Shown: positions 22,969-31,092 of the stretch, in pieces
Position numbering within the stretch: position 1 is the stretch's first letter
How the letters are laid out: the number at the start of each line of letters is the position of its first letter
Origin: an uncultured Collinsella sp.
Lineage (GTDB): Bacteria > Actinomycetota > Coriobacteriia > Coriobacteriales > Coriobacteriaceae
NCBI GenBank assembly: GCA_902462065.1
Contig: CABQAK010000017.1
Coordinates: 1 to 41,271 of the forward strand
Direction of reading: 5' to 3'
Length of the DNA stretch: 41,271 nt
Made by a program: the position numbers and the translations under genes
Notes under the pieces: model-generated
Told to the model about the DNA's origin: nothing
What the model saw: the letters and a program-made list of their open reading frames with translations, nothing else
Databases searched by the model: none

Positions 22969-24933
22969 ATGGCAGAAAACCAGAACGCCGCCGATCAGGC
23001 ATCGACGCTCAACGACGAGCGCGCCACCCGCCTGGCCAAGCGTGCCTCCCTGTTCGAGGCGGGCCAGAACCCGTATCCCGAGCACTCCGAGATTGAGGAC
23101 TACGTCGTCGACATCGAGACTAAGTACGCCGAGCTCACCGATGGCGAGGACACCGAGGACGTCGTGAAGATCGGCGGCCGTGTGGTCGCCAAGCGCGGTC
23201 AGGGCAAGATCATGTTCATCGTCGTGCGCGATGCGACCGGCGAGATCCAGCTGTTCTGCCGCATCAACGATATGGACGAGGCCGCCTGGAACACGCTCAA
23301 GGCACTCGACCTGGGCGATATCCTGGGCGTGACCGGCGTAGTCGTGCGCACCAAGCGTGGCCAGCTTTCCGTTGCCCCCAAGAGCGCGACGCTGCTGTCC
23401 AAGGCCGTTCGCCCGCTGCCCGAGAAGTTCCACGGTCTTTCCGACAAGGAGACCCGCTATCGTCAGCGCTATGTCGACCTGATCGCCAACGACGACGTTC
23501 GCGAGACCTTCCGCAAGCGCTCGCAGATTCTCTCTACCTTCCGACGCTTTATGGAGTCCGACGGCTACATGGAGGTCGAGACCCCCATCCTGCAGACCAT
23601 CCAGGGCGGCGCTACTGCCAAGCCGTTCATTACCCACTTCAACGCGCTCGATCAGGAGTGCTACCTGCGTATTGCCACTGAGCTGCACCTCAAGCGCTGC
23701 ATCGTCGGTGGTTTTGAGCGCGTGTTCGAGATCGGCCGCATCTTCCGTAACGAGGGCATGGACCTTACCCACAACCCCGAGTTCACCACGATGGAGGCCT
23801 ACCGTGCCTTCTCCGACCTCGAGGGCATGAAGGCGCTCGCCCAGGGTGTCATTAAGGCGGCTAACAAGGCCATCGGCAACCCCGAGGTCATCGAGTACCA
23901 GGGCCAGACCATCGACCTTTCTGGTGAGTGGGCCAGCCGTCCCATGACCGATATCGTCTCTGACGTGATTGGCAAGCAGGTCACCATCGACACGCCGGTT
24001 GAGGAGCTTGCTGCCGCCGCACGCGAGAAGGGCCTGGAGATCAAGCCCGAGTGGACCGCCGGCAAGATCATCGCCGAGATCTATGACGAGCTGGGCGAGG
24101 ACACCATCGTCAACCCCACCTTCGTGTGCGATTACCCCATCGAGGTCAGCCCGCTTGCCAAGCGCTTTGAGGATGACCCGCGCCTGACCCATCGCTTTGA
24201 GCTGGTCATCGCCGGCCACGAGTACGCGAACGCGTTCTCCGAGCTCAACGACCCGGTCGACCAGGCCGAGCGCTTCGCTGCCCAGATGGCCGAGAAGGCC
24301 GGCGGCGATGACGAGGCCATGGAGTACGACGAGGACTACGTGCGCGCCCTCGAGTACGGTATGCCTCCCGCGGGCGGCATTGGCATTGGTATCGACCGCG
24401 TGGTCATGCTGCTCACCAACCAGGCATCCATCCGCGACGTGCTGCTGTTCCCGCACATGAAGCCCGAGAAGGGTTTCCAGTCCGGTGCCGCTGCTGCTAA
24501 GGCTGCCGAGGCCGGCAACGCCACGAGCCCCTTCGTCAAGCCGCTCAAGCCCACGGTTGATTACTCCAAGATCGCCGTCGAGCCGCTGTTCGAGGAGTTC
24601 GTCGACTTCGATACCTTCTCCAAGAGCGACTTCCGCGCCGTGAAGGTCAAGGCTTGCGAGGCCGTCAAGAAGTCCAAGAAGCTGTTGAACTTTACGCTCG
24701 ACGACGGCACCGGCACCGACCGCACCATCCTCTCCGGCATCCATGGCTACTATGAGCCCGAGGACCTGGTCGGCAAGACCTTGCTCGCCATCACCAATCT
24801 GCCTCCGCGCAAGATGATGGGTATTCCCAGCTGCGGTATGCTGATCAGTGCCATCCACGAGGAGGAGGGCGAGGAGCGCCTCAACCTGATCCAACTCGAC
24901 GCTTCCATCCCCGCCGGCGCAAAGATGTACTAA
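22969..24933 (+). CDS. lysS: Lysyl-tRNA synthetase with C-terminal tRNA-binding domain
   Basis: Class II LysRS charging tRNA-Lys. Residues about 60-150 form the OB-fold anticodon-binding domain; the catalytic core includes motif 2 (FRNEGMD) and motif 3 (GIGIGIDRVVML, near residue 470), where a standard LysRS ends at about 500. This protein continues to 654 residues. After an Ala-rich linker, residues about 543-654 form a domain like the C-terminal part of bacterial MetRS and Trbp111/EMAPII proteins (SDFRAVKV, LPPRKMMGIPSCGM), which binds tRNA without sequence specificity. Such an appendage is not part of the common LysRS. ATG after GAGGAG. Downstream of greA, a common neighbour. Confidence 0.95.
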   Translation: MAENQNAADQASTLNDERATRLAKRASLFEAGQNPYPEHSEIEDYVVDIETKYAELTDGEDTEDVVKIGGRVVAKRGQGKIMFIVVRDATGEIQLFCRINDMDEAAWNTLKALDLGDILGVTGVVVRTKRGQLSVAPKSATLLSKAVRPLPEKFHGLSDKETRYRQRYVDLIANDDVRETFRKRSQILSTFRRFMESDGYMEVETPILQTIQGGATAKPFITHFNALDQECYLRIATELHLKRCIVGGFERVFEIGRIFRNEGMDLTHNPEFTTMEAYRAFSDLEGMKALAQGVIKAANKAIGNPEVIEYQGQTIDLSGEWASRPMTDIVSDVIGKQVTIDTPVEELAAAAREKGLEIKPEWTAGKIIAEIYDELGEDTIVNPTFVCDYPIEVSPLAKRFEDDPRLTHRFELVIAGHEYANAFSELNDPVDQAERFAAQMAEKAGGDDEAMEYDEDYVRALEYGMPPAGGIGIGIDRVVMLLTNQASIRDVLLFPHMKPEKGFQSGAAAAKAAEAGNATSPFVKPLKPTVDYSKIAVEPLFEEFVDFDTFSKSDFRAVKVKACEAVKKSKKLLNFTLDDGTGTDRTILSGIHGYYEPEDLVGKTLLAITNLPPRKMMGIPSCGMLISAIHEEEGEERLNLIQLDASIPAGAKMY

Positions 24934-24936
24934 CTA

Positions 24937-24964
24937 GTTACGCGGTTTTACCAAACCGCGTAAC
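24937..24964. repeat. Perfect hairpin after lysS
   Basis: GTTACGCGGTTT-TACC-AAACCGCGTAAC, a 12-bp perfect stem 3 bases after the lysS stop. It lacks a T-tract on either strand, so it may work as an mRNA 3'-end protector rather than a classical terminator. Confidence 0.6.
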
Positions 24965-24969
24965 GGCTC

Positions 24970-25087
24970 GACGCTGCGCGGGCCGCATTTGGACAATCTG
25001 ACGTTCAACTTCAAGGGCGCGACCAGAAGGTCAGCGCCCTTTCGTTTCACGTCACCTTGTCACAAATGCGGCCCGCTCGCTGGCGTT
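24970..25087. repeat. Long nested hairpin element
   Basis: Outer arms CGGGCCGCATTTGGACAA (24980-24997) and TTGTCACAAATGCGGCCCG differ by a single inserted base. Inside lie GACGT/ACGTC and a perfect AAGGGCGC/GCGCCCTT hairpin at the centre. The whole 118-bp stretch can fold on itself. No gene is visible. Together with the hairpin at 24937-24964 and the 27-mers below it fills the gap between lysS and the exporter gene. Confidence 0.6.
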
Positions 25088-25107
25088 GCCAATACATCGA
25101 CGTTGTC

Positions 25108-25188
25108 GTTGAGGACGTTCTTAAATGACTAGTCGTTGGGGATGTTCTTGTTTGATTAGTCGTTAAAGAACGTCCTCAATGACTAGCC
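25108..25188. repeat. Three tandem 27-bp repeats
   Basis: Units at 25108-25134, 25135-25161 and 25162-25188 each begin GTT and end in GA(C/T)TAG(T/C)C. Units 1 and 2 share the core GAGGACGTTCTT (GGGGATGTTCTT); unit 3 carries the same core inverted (AAGAACGTCCTC). Confidence 0.7.
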
Positions 25189-25292
25189 AATGGCTATTGA
25201 GCACATGGCTCGCATGACAGTTGTCTCTTTTATGTTTCCTTTAGCCGTCGTTGCCTAGGATGGGGGTTAGTCGGCAGGAAGGGAGCGTCTGT

Positions 25293-26861
25293 ATGGACGA
25301 CGCGAGCGAGCGCGCAATCGAAGAGGACATGCTCGATCAGTTCAATTACTTTGACGATGAGGACGAGGAGCTGATCGACCGTCGCGAGCCAGCGCCGCTT
25401 GATTCCTTTGATCTGGTCGATGAAGAGGCTGATGAGGTTGAGGGCGAATCAGCGGAGCCTCCACAGCCTTCGCGCCTTGACTCGCTGCTTTCGAGAGCCC
25501 CCATGCACCACGGCGTTCGTGCCGGCGCGCTCCATATGAAAACCGACTGGCACCAGATCGTGACGGCGGGCGATGAGCTTGCCGTCGACGCGCCGCTCAC
25601 CGATAAGTCATCCATCATCTGCCGGACCGGCATGCTTATGCTGGCAAGCGGAACAGGTGCCTGGCGCGTGCGCGATACCATGAATCGTGTTGCTGCCGTA
25701 CTTGGCGTCACGATTCACGTCGACCTGAGTCTCCTATCGTTTGAGTGCACCTGCATCGAAGATGGCCACTGCTTTAACGAGGTCGTCAGCCTACCCACAA
25801 CGGGGGTCAACACTCATCGCATTTGGATGATGGAGAGTTTCTTAAAGGAAATCGAGATTTACGGGCGCCGGTTTACCGTGCATGAGTACCACGAGATGCT
25901 CAAGACCGTTGAGAGCTCAAAGCCCGATTACTCTCCCTGGCAACAGGGCCTTGCGGCGGCCTGTGCTTGCGGCGCCTTCGTCTTTTTGCTCGGCGGCGGC
26001 CCTATCGAGATGGCTTGCGCATTCGTAGGCGCTGGTGTCGGCAACTTTGCTCGCTCCCATATTCTCAAGCAGGGTCTTGGCCAGTTTAGCGCGCTGACGA
26101 CCGGCGTTGCGCTCGCTTGCGTTTCGTATCTGCTGGCATTGCTCGGCCTTGGCCAGCTCGTACCGGGGGCAATGTCGCACCAAGAAGGCTATATCGGCGC
26201 CATGCTCTTTGTGATTCCCGGCTTTCCCCTCATTACGGCAGGCCTCGACATCGCCAAGCTCGACATGCGAAGCGGTATCGAGCGTCTTTCGTACGCTGTG
26301 TCGATTATTGTGATGGCGACCCTCGTGGGTTGGATGGTTGCCGAGTGCGTGGGACTGGCGCCGGATGACTTCGCCCCGCTCGGTCTCTCACCGTTGGCTC
26401 TTACGCTCTTGCGCATACTGATGAGCTTTATCGGCGTATTTGGCTTCTCGGTTATGTTCAACAGTCCGGTAAAGATGGCAGCGGCGGCAGGGCTCATCGG
26501 CGCCGTGTCTAATACCTTGCGCCTTACGCTCGTCGATGCGCCGACGCTGTTTCCCTTCCTGGGCTTGAGTGCGGGCATGCCTCCCGAGGCGGCTGCGTTT
26601 ATCGGCGCGTTGGTATCGGGGCTGCTCGCGAGCTTAGCTGAAATCAAACTCACCTACCCACGTATCGCCCTCACGGTGCCATCGATTGTCATTATGGTGC
26701 CCGGTCTGTATCTCTATCGCTCTATGTATTACATGTGCACCTTCGACACGGTCAATATGCTCGGCTGGTTTGTGCGCGCGGTGCTCATCGTAGCGTTTCT
26801 GCCCGTTGGCTTGGGCGTGGCGAGAACCCTTACCGACCCTCGCTGGCGCCACACCAGCTAA
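25293..26861 (+). CDS. ThrE-family threonine/serine exporter
   Basis: Inner-membrane exporter of the ThrE family, 522 residues in one chain. Residues 1-75 are very acidic (EEDMLDQFNYFDDEDEE). A cytosolic domain (about 80-220) is followed by about ten membrane segments; the two halves correspond to the ThrE N- and C-type domains that are separate proteins in some bacteria. ATG at 25293 after AGGAAGGGAG; an earlier in-frame ATG at 25260 has no binding site. Substrate is inferred from the family (threonine and serine in Corynebacterium). Its stop codon abuts a family B palindrome. Confidence 0.85.
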   Translation: MDDASERAIEEDMLDQFNYFDDEDEELIDRREPAPLDSFDLVDEEADEVEGESAEPPQPSRLDSLLSRAPMHHGVRAGALHMKTDWHQIVTAGDELAVDAPLTDKSSIICRTGMLMLASGTGAWRVRDTMNRVAAVLGVTIHVDLSLLSFECTCIEDGHCFNEVVSLPTTGVNTHRIWMMESFLKEIEIYGRRFTVHEYHEMLKTVESSKPDYSPWQQGLAAACACGAFVFLLGGGPIEMACAFVGAGVGNFARSHILKQGLGQFSALTTGVALACVSYLLALLGLGQLVPGAMSHQEGYIGAMLFVIPGFPLITAGLDIAKLDMRSGIERLSYAVSIIVMATLVGWMVAECVGLAPDDFAPLGLSPLALTLLRILMSFIGVFGFSVMFNSPVKMAAAAGLIGAVSNTLRLTLVDAPTLFPFLGLSAGMPPEAAAFIGALVSGLLASLAEIKLTYPRIALTVPSIVIMVPGLYLYRSMYYMCTFDTVNMLGWFVRAVLIVAFLPVGLGVARTLTDPRWRHTS

Positions 26862-26894
26862 TTGGCGCAAAGGGAACAGGTTACTTTGCACCAA
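26862..26894. repeat. Dispersed palindromic repeat, family B copy 2
   Basis: Arms TTGGCGCAAAG and CTTTGCACCAA (10 of 11 paired) around GGAACAGGTTA, starting with the base after the exporter stop codon. Core shared with 19234-19270. Confidence 0.6.
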
Positions 26895-26897
26895 ATG

Positions 26898-26965
26898 AGT
26901 TGCGGTGAAATAGGGACTGAATTGCTGCTTAAAGGGTCAAAACAGTCCGTATTCCACCGCAACTT
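26898..26965. repeat. Inverted repeat with 22-bp arms
   Basis: Left arm 26898-26919 (AGTTGCGGTGAAATAGGGAC...) and right arm 26943-26965 (CAGTCCGTATTCCACCGCAA...) pair at 20 of 22 positions, with a 23-base loop. Nothing else is recognised from here to about 27080 in this 313-base gap. Confidence 0.6.
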
Positions 26966-27080
26966 ATGGGGTCGGGGGATTGTTGGTGCCCTGCATCTTC
27001 ATAAACTCAACGCTTACGAAGCGCGGGGTTTTCGTGCTAGGCTGGTTCCACCACATAAGTAGTCGCAGACGCACGTATCA

Positions 27081-27130
27081 CGGGCGGGCGAGATGAAGTC
27101 CCAACAGCTCCATCTTGCCCGCCCGTTTTT
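27081..27130 (+). terminator. Terminator-like hairpin before the DUF2798 gene
   Basis: Arms CGGGCGGGCGAGATG (27081-27095) and CATCTTGCCCGCCCG (27111-27125) form a 15-bp stem with one G-U pair, then TTTTT. It lies 45 bases upstream of the next start codon, so it could be a leader attenuator rather than the end of the exporter transcript. Confidence 0.7.
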
Positions 27131-27174
27131 GTTGCGTGGTGCCGCGGCGTAACACAGAAAGGAATCTGCCCTTC

Positions 27175-27768
27175 ATGCCTATCAACAAACGAGAGAGCCT
27201 GCTGTTCACCTTTATCATGTGCTTTTGCATGGTGCTCTGGATGAGCATCTACAACGTTGCCCTGCAGCACGGGGCCATCAACGGCGAAGTCGTTGCCGCT
27301 GCGTGGCTCGGCTTCCCCGTTGCCTATGTCTTTGCCATGTGCTGCGACTGGTTTGTTGCCAGCCCGCTGGCCAAAGGCTTCGCCTTCAAGTTCCTGGTTA
27401 CTCCGGGCAAGAGCTCGCCGCTCGCTATGACGCTCGCCGCCAGCTCCTGCATGGTCGTTCCCATGGTCATCATCATGTCGTTCTACGGTGCGTGCGAGGG
27501 ACTGTTCAATATGCCCGGCGGCCCGCTCGCCAATTTGCAGACGCTGCCGATGATGTGGCTCGTCAACATCCCGCGCAACTTTATCATGGCCCTGCCCTGG
27601 AACCTGCTGGTGGCCGGTCCGGTTGCTCGTTTTGTCTTCCGCCGCGCCTTCCCCGTGGGCACGGTCTTTGCCGAGCCGCACATGGAGCTCGTGCACATGC
27701 CGGGTGCTCCCGCTGCCGAGGAGGTTGCCAGCATTTCCGAGGGCATGGACGCCGAGCCTGCCTGCTAG
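27175..27768 (+). CDS. DUF2798-type membrane protein
   Basis: Hydrophobic protein of 197 residues with about four membrane segments arranged as two similar halves (each with a hydrophobic helix pair and a P-N/NIP turn), the pattern of duplicated DUF2798 proteins. The tail (about 170-197) is acidic and hydrophilic. The ATG at 27175 follows AAAGGAAT. No function is known for the family. It stands alone between the exporter and clpC, behind a strong hairpin in its leader. Confidence 0.7.
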   Translation: MPINKRESLLFTFIMCFCMVLWMSIYNVALQHGAINGEVVAAAWLGFPVAYVFAMCCDWFVASPLAKGFAFKFLVTPGKSSPLAMTLAASSCMVVPMVIIMSFYGACEGLFNMPGGPLANLQTLPMMWLVNIPRNFIMALPWNLLVAGPVARFVFRRAFPVGTVFAEPHMELVHMPGAPAAEEVASISEGMDAEPAC

Positions 27769-27891
27769 GCAACGCTCAAGACCAGACTCCCAAAAAGACC
27801 GGAGCGATTCCTTTTTTGTAGACGTTGTCGCGCGGCTACGGGCAGGAAAGGTCCCAACGGTTAACATATACTCCATATGGGTAAAGAGACC

Positions 27892-27917
27892 AAAGCGCTG
27901 CCGCGGGGCGGCGCTTT
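27892..27917 (+). promoter_or_regulatory. Hairpin in the clpC leader
   Basis: AAAGC and GCCGC pair with GCGGC and GCTTT (10 bp with a 3-base bulge, loop GGG), 38 bases before the clpC start. A TATACT box at 27867-27872 is a candidate -10; no good -35 is seen, which may indicate an activator or alternative control. No CIRCE or CtsR box was found. Confidence 0.4.
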
Positions 27918-27954
27918 GCGTTTGAAAAAACTAGCTCGTCTAAGAGGAACTAGC

Positions 27955-30597
27955 ATGTTAGACCGTTTTACCGATCGTGCGCGTAAGGTCATGTCTATGG
28001 CCAAGCAAGAGGCGCTCGATCTTCATTCAAATAAGGTGGGCACCGAGCACCTGCTGCTCGCGCTTGCCAAGGAGGACGAGGGCATTGCCGCCGAGGCATT
28101 GCGTTCGCTCGACATCTCCTACGATGACATCATGGATACTCTCAAAGAGGTTCAGACCACGGTTCCCGAGCCCAGTGAGGAGACCGAGGCGGCCAAGCTC
28201 GCCTTTACGCCGCTCGTCATTAGCGTGATGGAGCGCTCCTTCCGCGTGGCGCGTGAGAACAACCAGACCTACGTGTCGACCGAGCACTTGCTGATCGGCA
28301 TCGTCGAAGAGGGCAACGGCATGGCCATGGACATCCTCATGCGCCTGGGTGTGTCGTCCGCCTCCATCAAAAAGGCTATCGAGAAACTCACCGCCAAGGA
28401 CCAGGACAAGAAGCGTCCGCTCGCCGGCGCCGGTGCCGGTCGTCCCGGTGCGGGCCTGCCGTTCTTTAGCGGCTCGGATGCCTCTCAGCAAAAGGGGAGT
28501 GGCACCGATACGCTTAAGCAGTTCGCGACCAACCTCACGCAGAAGGCGCGCGACGGCGAGCTCGACCCTGTAATTGGTCGCGAAAAGGAAGTCCAGCGCA
28601 TGATGGAAATTCTTTCGCGCCGCACCAAGAACAACCCGCTCATTCTGGGCGACCCCGGCGTGGGCAAGACGGCCATCGTCGAGGGCCTGGCTCAGCAGAT
28701 CGCTGCCGGCAATGTGCCCGAGAACCTCATGAACCAGAATATCTGGACGCTCGACCTGCCGGGCCTCGTGGCGGGTGCCAAGTATCGCGGCGAGTTTGAG
28801 GAGCGCCTCAAGAACGTGATCCAGGAGGCGACCGAAGCCGACGACGTCATCCTGTTTATCGACGAGATGCACACCATCATCGGTGCCGGTTCTGCCGAGG
28901 GCTCCATCGACGCGAGCTCCATGCTCAAGCCCGTGCTCGCGCGCGGTGCCTTCCAGATTATCGGCGCCACCACGGCCGAGGAATTCCGCAAGTACCTCAC
29001 CAAGGACCCGGCTTTCGAGCGTCGCTTCCAGACCATCGATGTCGAGGAGCCGAGCGTCGAGGACACGGTCAAGATCCTGACCGCGCTCAAGCCGCGCTAC
29101 GAGGAGCACCACCATGTGCGCTATACGCAGGGTGCTATCGAGGCTGCCGCGAACCTTTCCAACCGCTACATCCAGGATCGCTTCCTGCCCGATAAGGCCA
29201 TCGACCTCATTGACGAGGCCGGTGCCCGCGCTCGCATCGCCGCGAATCGCGCGTCCGAGCCGGTGCGCGAGGCCGAGCATCGCATCGAGGAGCTCAAGGC
29301 CGCCGCGCAGGAGGCCACCGAGAGCGACGACATGAACAAGGCCGCCGAGATCACCGAGCAGCAGAAGGCCGCCGAGATTGAACTCGCCGAGGCCAAGGCT
29401 GCCTGGACCGCCGAGCTCGACGCCAGCCCGCTCACCATCGATGTGAGTCAGATTGCCGACATCGTGTCCGTGACTTCAGGCGTGCCGGTGTCCTCGCTTA
29501 CCGAGAGCGAGAGTCGTCGCCTGCTGCAGGCCGAAAGCGTGCTCAAGACGCGCATCATCGGTCAGGATGAGGCTGTCGAGGCAGTTGCCAAGGCCGTGCG
29601 CCGCAGCCGCTCGCCGCTCAAGGACCCGCGTCGCCCCGGCGGCAGCTTTATCTTCCTGGGTCCTACCGGTACGGGCAAGACCGAGCTCGCCAAGACGCTC
29701 GCCGAGTACCTCTTTGGCAGCAAGGACGCGCTCATCAGCTTCGATATGTCCGAGTTCGGTAGCGAGTTCGAGGTCTCCAAGCTCATCGGTAGCCCTCCGG
29801 GTTACGTCGGTCACGACGAGGGCGGCCAGCTCACCAAGGCCGTTCGTCGCCACCCGTACTCGGTCGTGCTGTTCGACGAGATCGAGAAGGCGCACCCCGA
29901 TATCTTCAACATCTTGCTGCAGGTGCTGGAGGAGGGCCGCCTGACCGATAGCCAGGGCAAGACGGTCGACTTCCGCAACACCGTGATCATCATGACGTCC
30001 AACGTGGGCGCTCGCGAGATTGCGCAGGATGCGAGCGTGGGCTTTGGTACCACCGGCGAGCAGGGCCTCACGTCGAGTGAGATTCGCGGCCGCGCGATGG
30101 GCGAGCTCAAGCGCCTGTTCCGCCCCGAGCTGCTCAACCGTATCGACGACATCGTGGTGTTCCAGAAGCTCTCGGGCGAGAATCTCACCAAGATCGCTCA
30201 CCTGCTGGTGGACGACCTGCGTCAGCGTTTGATTGCCAACGGCATGAACATCAAGCTCACTGATGCGGCCTATGACAAGATCGTGGCCGAGGGCACCGAC
30301 CTCACCAACGGCGCGCGTCCGCTGCGCCGTGCCATCCAAAAGCTCATCGAGGACCCACTGTCCGAGGAGCTTCTGGCCGGCGAGTGGGGCGAGGGCGATA
30401 CCGTCCTGTGCGACGTGGCCGATGGCAAGTTTGTCTTTAGCCACGGCACGGGCGAGATCCCGGCACCGCGTCCGGCGGGCACGCTCGGTGGCGATACCGC
30501 CCCGGCGGCACCGCACACCGGCAACGCCGCGCCCGTGAGCGGCGGCGTGACCTCGGGCCCCGGCGGCATGATGCAAGCCGGTTCCGGCGCGCTGTAG
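27955..30597 (+). CDS. clpC: ATP-dependent Clp protease ATP-binding subunit ClpC
   Basis: Hsp100 unfoldase feeding ClpP. 880 residues: N-terminal double Clp-N repeats (about 1-150), a Gly/Pro-rich linker, D1 AAA domain with Walker A GDPGVGKT (232-239), a short coiled-coil middle segment rich in Ala/Glu (about 440-490), and D2 with Walker A GPTGTGKT (569-576) and sensor region. The C-terminus is an unusual Pro/Gly/Ala-rich tail of about 45 residues. The start ATG at 27955 follows AAGAGGAAC; the longer frame from 27877 would read through the leader hairpin. In Bacillus clpC is followed by radA and disA; here that link is broken. Confidence 0.95.
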   Translation: MLDRFTDRARKVMSMAKQEALDLHSNKVGTEHLLLALAKEDEGIAAEALRSLDISYDDIMDTLKEVQTTVPEPSEETEAAKLAFTPLVISVMERSFRVARENNQTYVSTEHLLIGIVEEGNGMAMDILMRLGVSSASIKKAIEKLTAKDQDKKRPLAGAGAGRPGAGLPFFSGSDASQQKGSGTDTLKQFATNLTQKARDGELDPVIGREKEVQRMMEILSRRTKNNPLILGDPGVGKTAIVEGLAQQIAAGNVPENLMNQNIWTLDLPGLVAGAKYRGEFEERLKNVIQEATEADDVILFIDEMHTIIGAGSAEGSIDASSMLKPVLARGAFQIIGATTAEEFRKYLTKDPAFERRFQTIDVEEPSVEDTVKILTALKPRYEEHHHVRYTQGAIEAAANLSNRYIQDRFLPDKAIDLIDEAGARARIAANRASEPVREAEHRIEELKAAAQEATESDDMNKAAEITEQQKAAEIELAEAKAAWTAELDASPLTIDVSQIADIVSVTSGVPVSSLTESESRRLLQAESVLKTRIIGQDEAVEAVAKAVRRSRSPLKDPRRPGGSFIFLGPTGTGKTELAKTLAEYLFGSKDALISFDMSEFGSEFEVSKLIGSPPGYVGHDEGGQLTKAVRRHPYSVVLFDEIEKAHPDIFNILLQVLEEGRLTDSQGKTVDFRNTVIIMTSNVGAREIAQDASVGFGTTGEQGLTSSEIRGRAMGELKRLFRPELLNRIDDIVVFQKLSGENLTKIAHLLVDDLRQRLIANGMNIKLTDAAYDKIVAEGTDLTNGARPLRRAIQKLIEDPLSEELLAGEWGEGDTVLCDVADGKFVFSHGTGEIPAPRPAGTLGGDTAPAAPHTGNAAPVSGGVTSGPGGMMQAGSGAL

Positions 30598-30619
30598 GGA
30601 TTAAACATACCTTGTATAA

Positions 30620-30656
30620 CGGGGGCGTTTCCGATAAGGAGGCGCCCCCCCGTTTC
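30620..30656 (+). terminator. Terminator of clpC
   Basis: Stem GGGGGCG / CGCCCCC (30621-30627, 30643-30649) followed by CCGTTTCT; the T-tract is short. Confidence 0.65.
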
Positions 30657-30675
30657 TATTGAAATGTGCTTCAAT

Positions 30676-30718
30676 CTCCTGTGCTATACTGAAATTGAGA
30701 TTCAGTATAGCACAGGAG
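30676..30718. promoter_or_regulatory. Operator palindrome of the DinJ/PIN module
   Basis: Perfect inverted repeat with 18-bp arms (CTCCTGTGCTATACTGAA at 30676-30693, its complement at 30701-30718) and a 7-base centre. The left arm contains TATACT, a possible -10, and the right arm ends in GGAG, the ribosome-binding site of the antitoxin gene, so it may control both transcription and translation. Confidence 0.7.
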
Positions 30719-30723
30719 TTGAT

Positions 30724-31092
30724 ATGCCTACATCAATACTCGACACGCGGCCAGTTCAGATGAACGTGCGTATAGATCGCCAGCTCAAAGAGGCAGGAGA
30801 CGCCGTGCTGACTCATATTGGCATGACGCCGTCACAAGCTGTGAGGGAGCTGTGGCAGTACTTGACCGAGAACGGTCATATGCCCGTCGCAAAAAAGAAT
30901 GATGACGAAGTCCTGCCTGACGACATACGATCGAAGGCGAGTTCGTCCCGCGTCTCGGAAGGGGCTGCGTTAATTTCGAATTTTTATGAGCGGTTCTCGA
31001 TTCAGAGGCCGAGCCCCGATGAAGCCTTTGATTACGACGAGTTATACGATCAAATGATGAGCGAGAGATTCAGCGATTGGATCGAATTATGA
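30724..31092 (+). CDS. RelB/DinJ-family antitoxin
   Basis: 122-residue protein whose N-terminal half (QMNVRIDRQLKEAGDAVLTHIGMTPSQAVREL) is a ribbon-helix-helix DNA-binding domain of the RelB/DinJ type; the C-terminal half is acidic and would bind the toxin. ATG at 30724 after GGAG inside the palindrome. It overlaps the toxin gene by 4 bases (ATGA), the normal order for an autoregulated module. DinJ proteins usually pair with YafQ-like RNases, but the partner here is a PIN protein, a less common combination. Confidence 0.85.
   Translation: MPTSILDTRPVQMNVRIDRQLKEAGDAVLTHIGMTPSQAVRELWQYLTENGHMPVAKKNDDEVLPDDIRSKASSSRVSEGAALISNFYERFSIQRPSPDEAFDYDELYDQMMSERFSDWIEL

Noticed and set aside
22963..24894. 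Minus-strand open frame of 643 codons opposite lysS
   Set aside because: Shadow of lysS; the low-complexity Gly/Leu/Val/Asp composition is typical of antisense frames and there is no binding site.
25108..25188. Possible short CRISPR array
   Set aside because: The 27-bp units are directly joined without spacers, one core is inverted and there are no cas genes.
27769..27954. CIRCE, CtsR or HspR heat-shock operator before clpC
   Set aside because: None of the known consensus boxes could be found in the leader.
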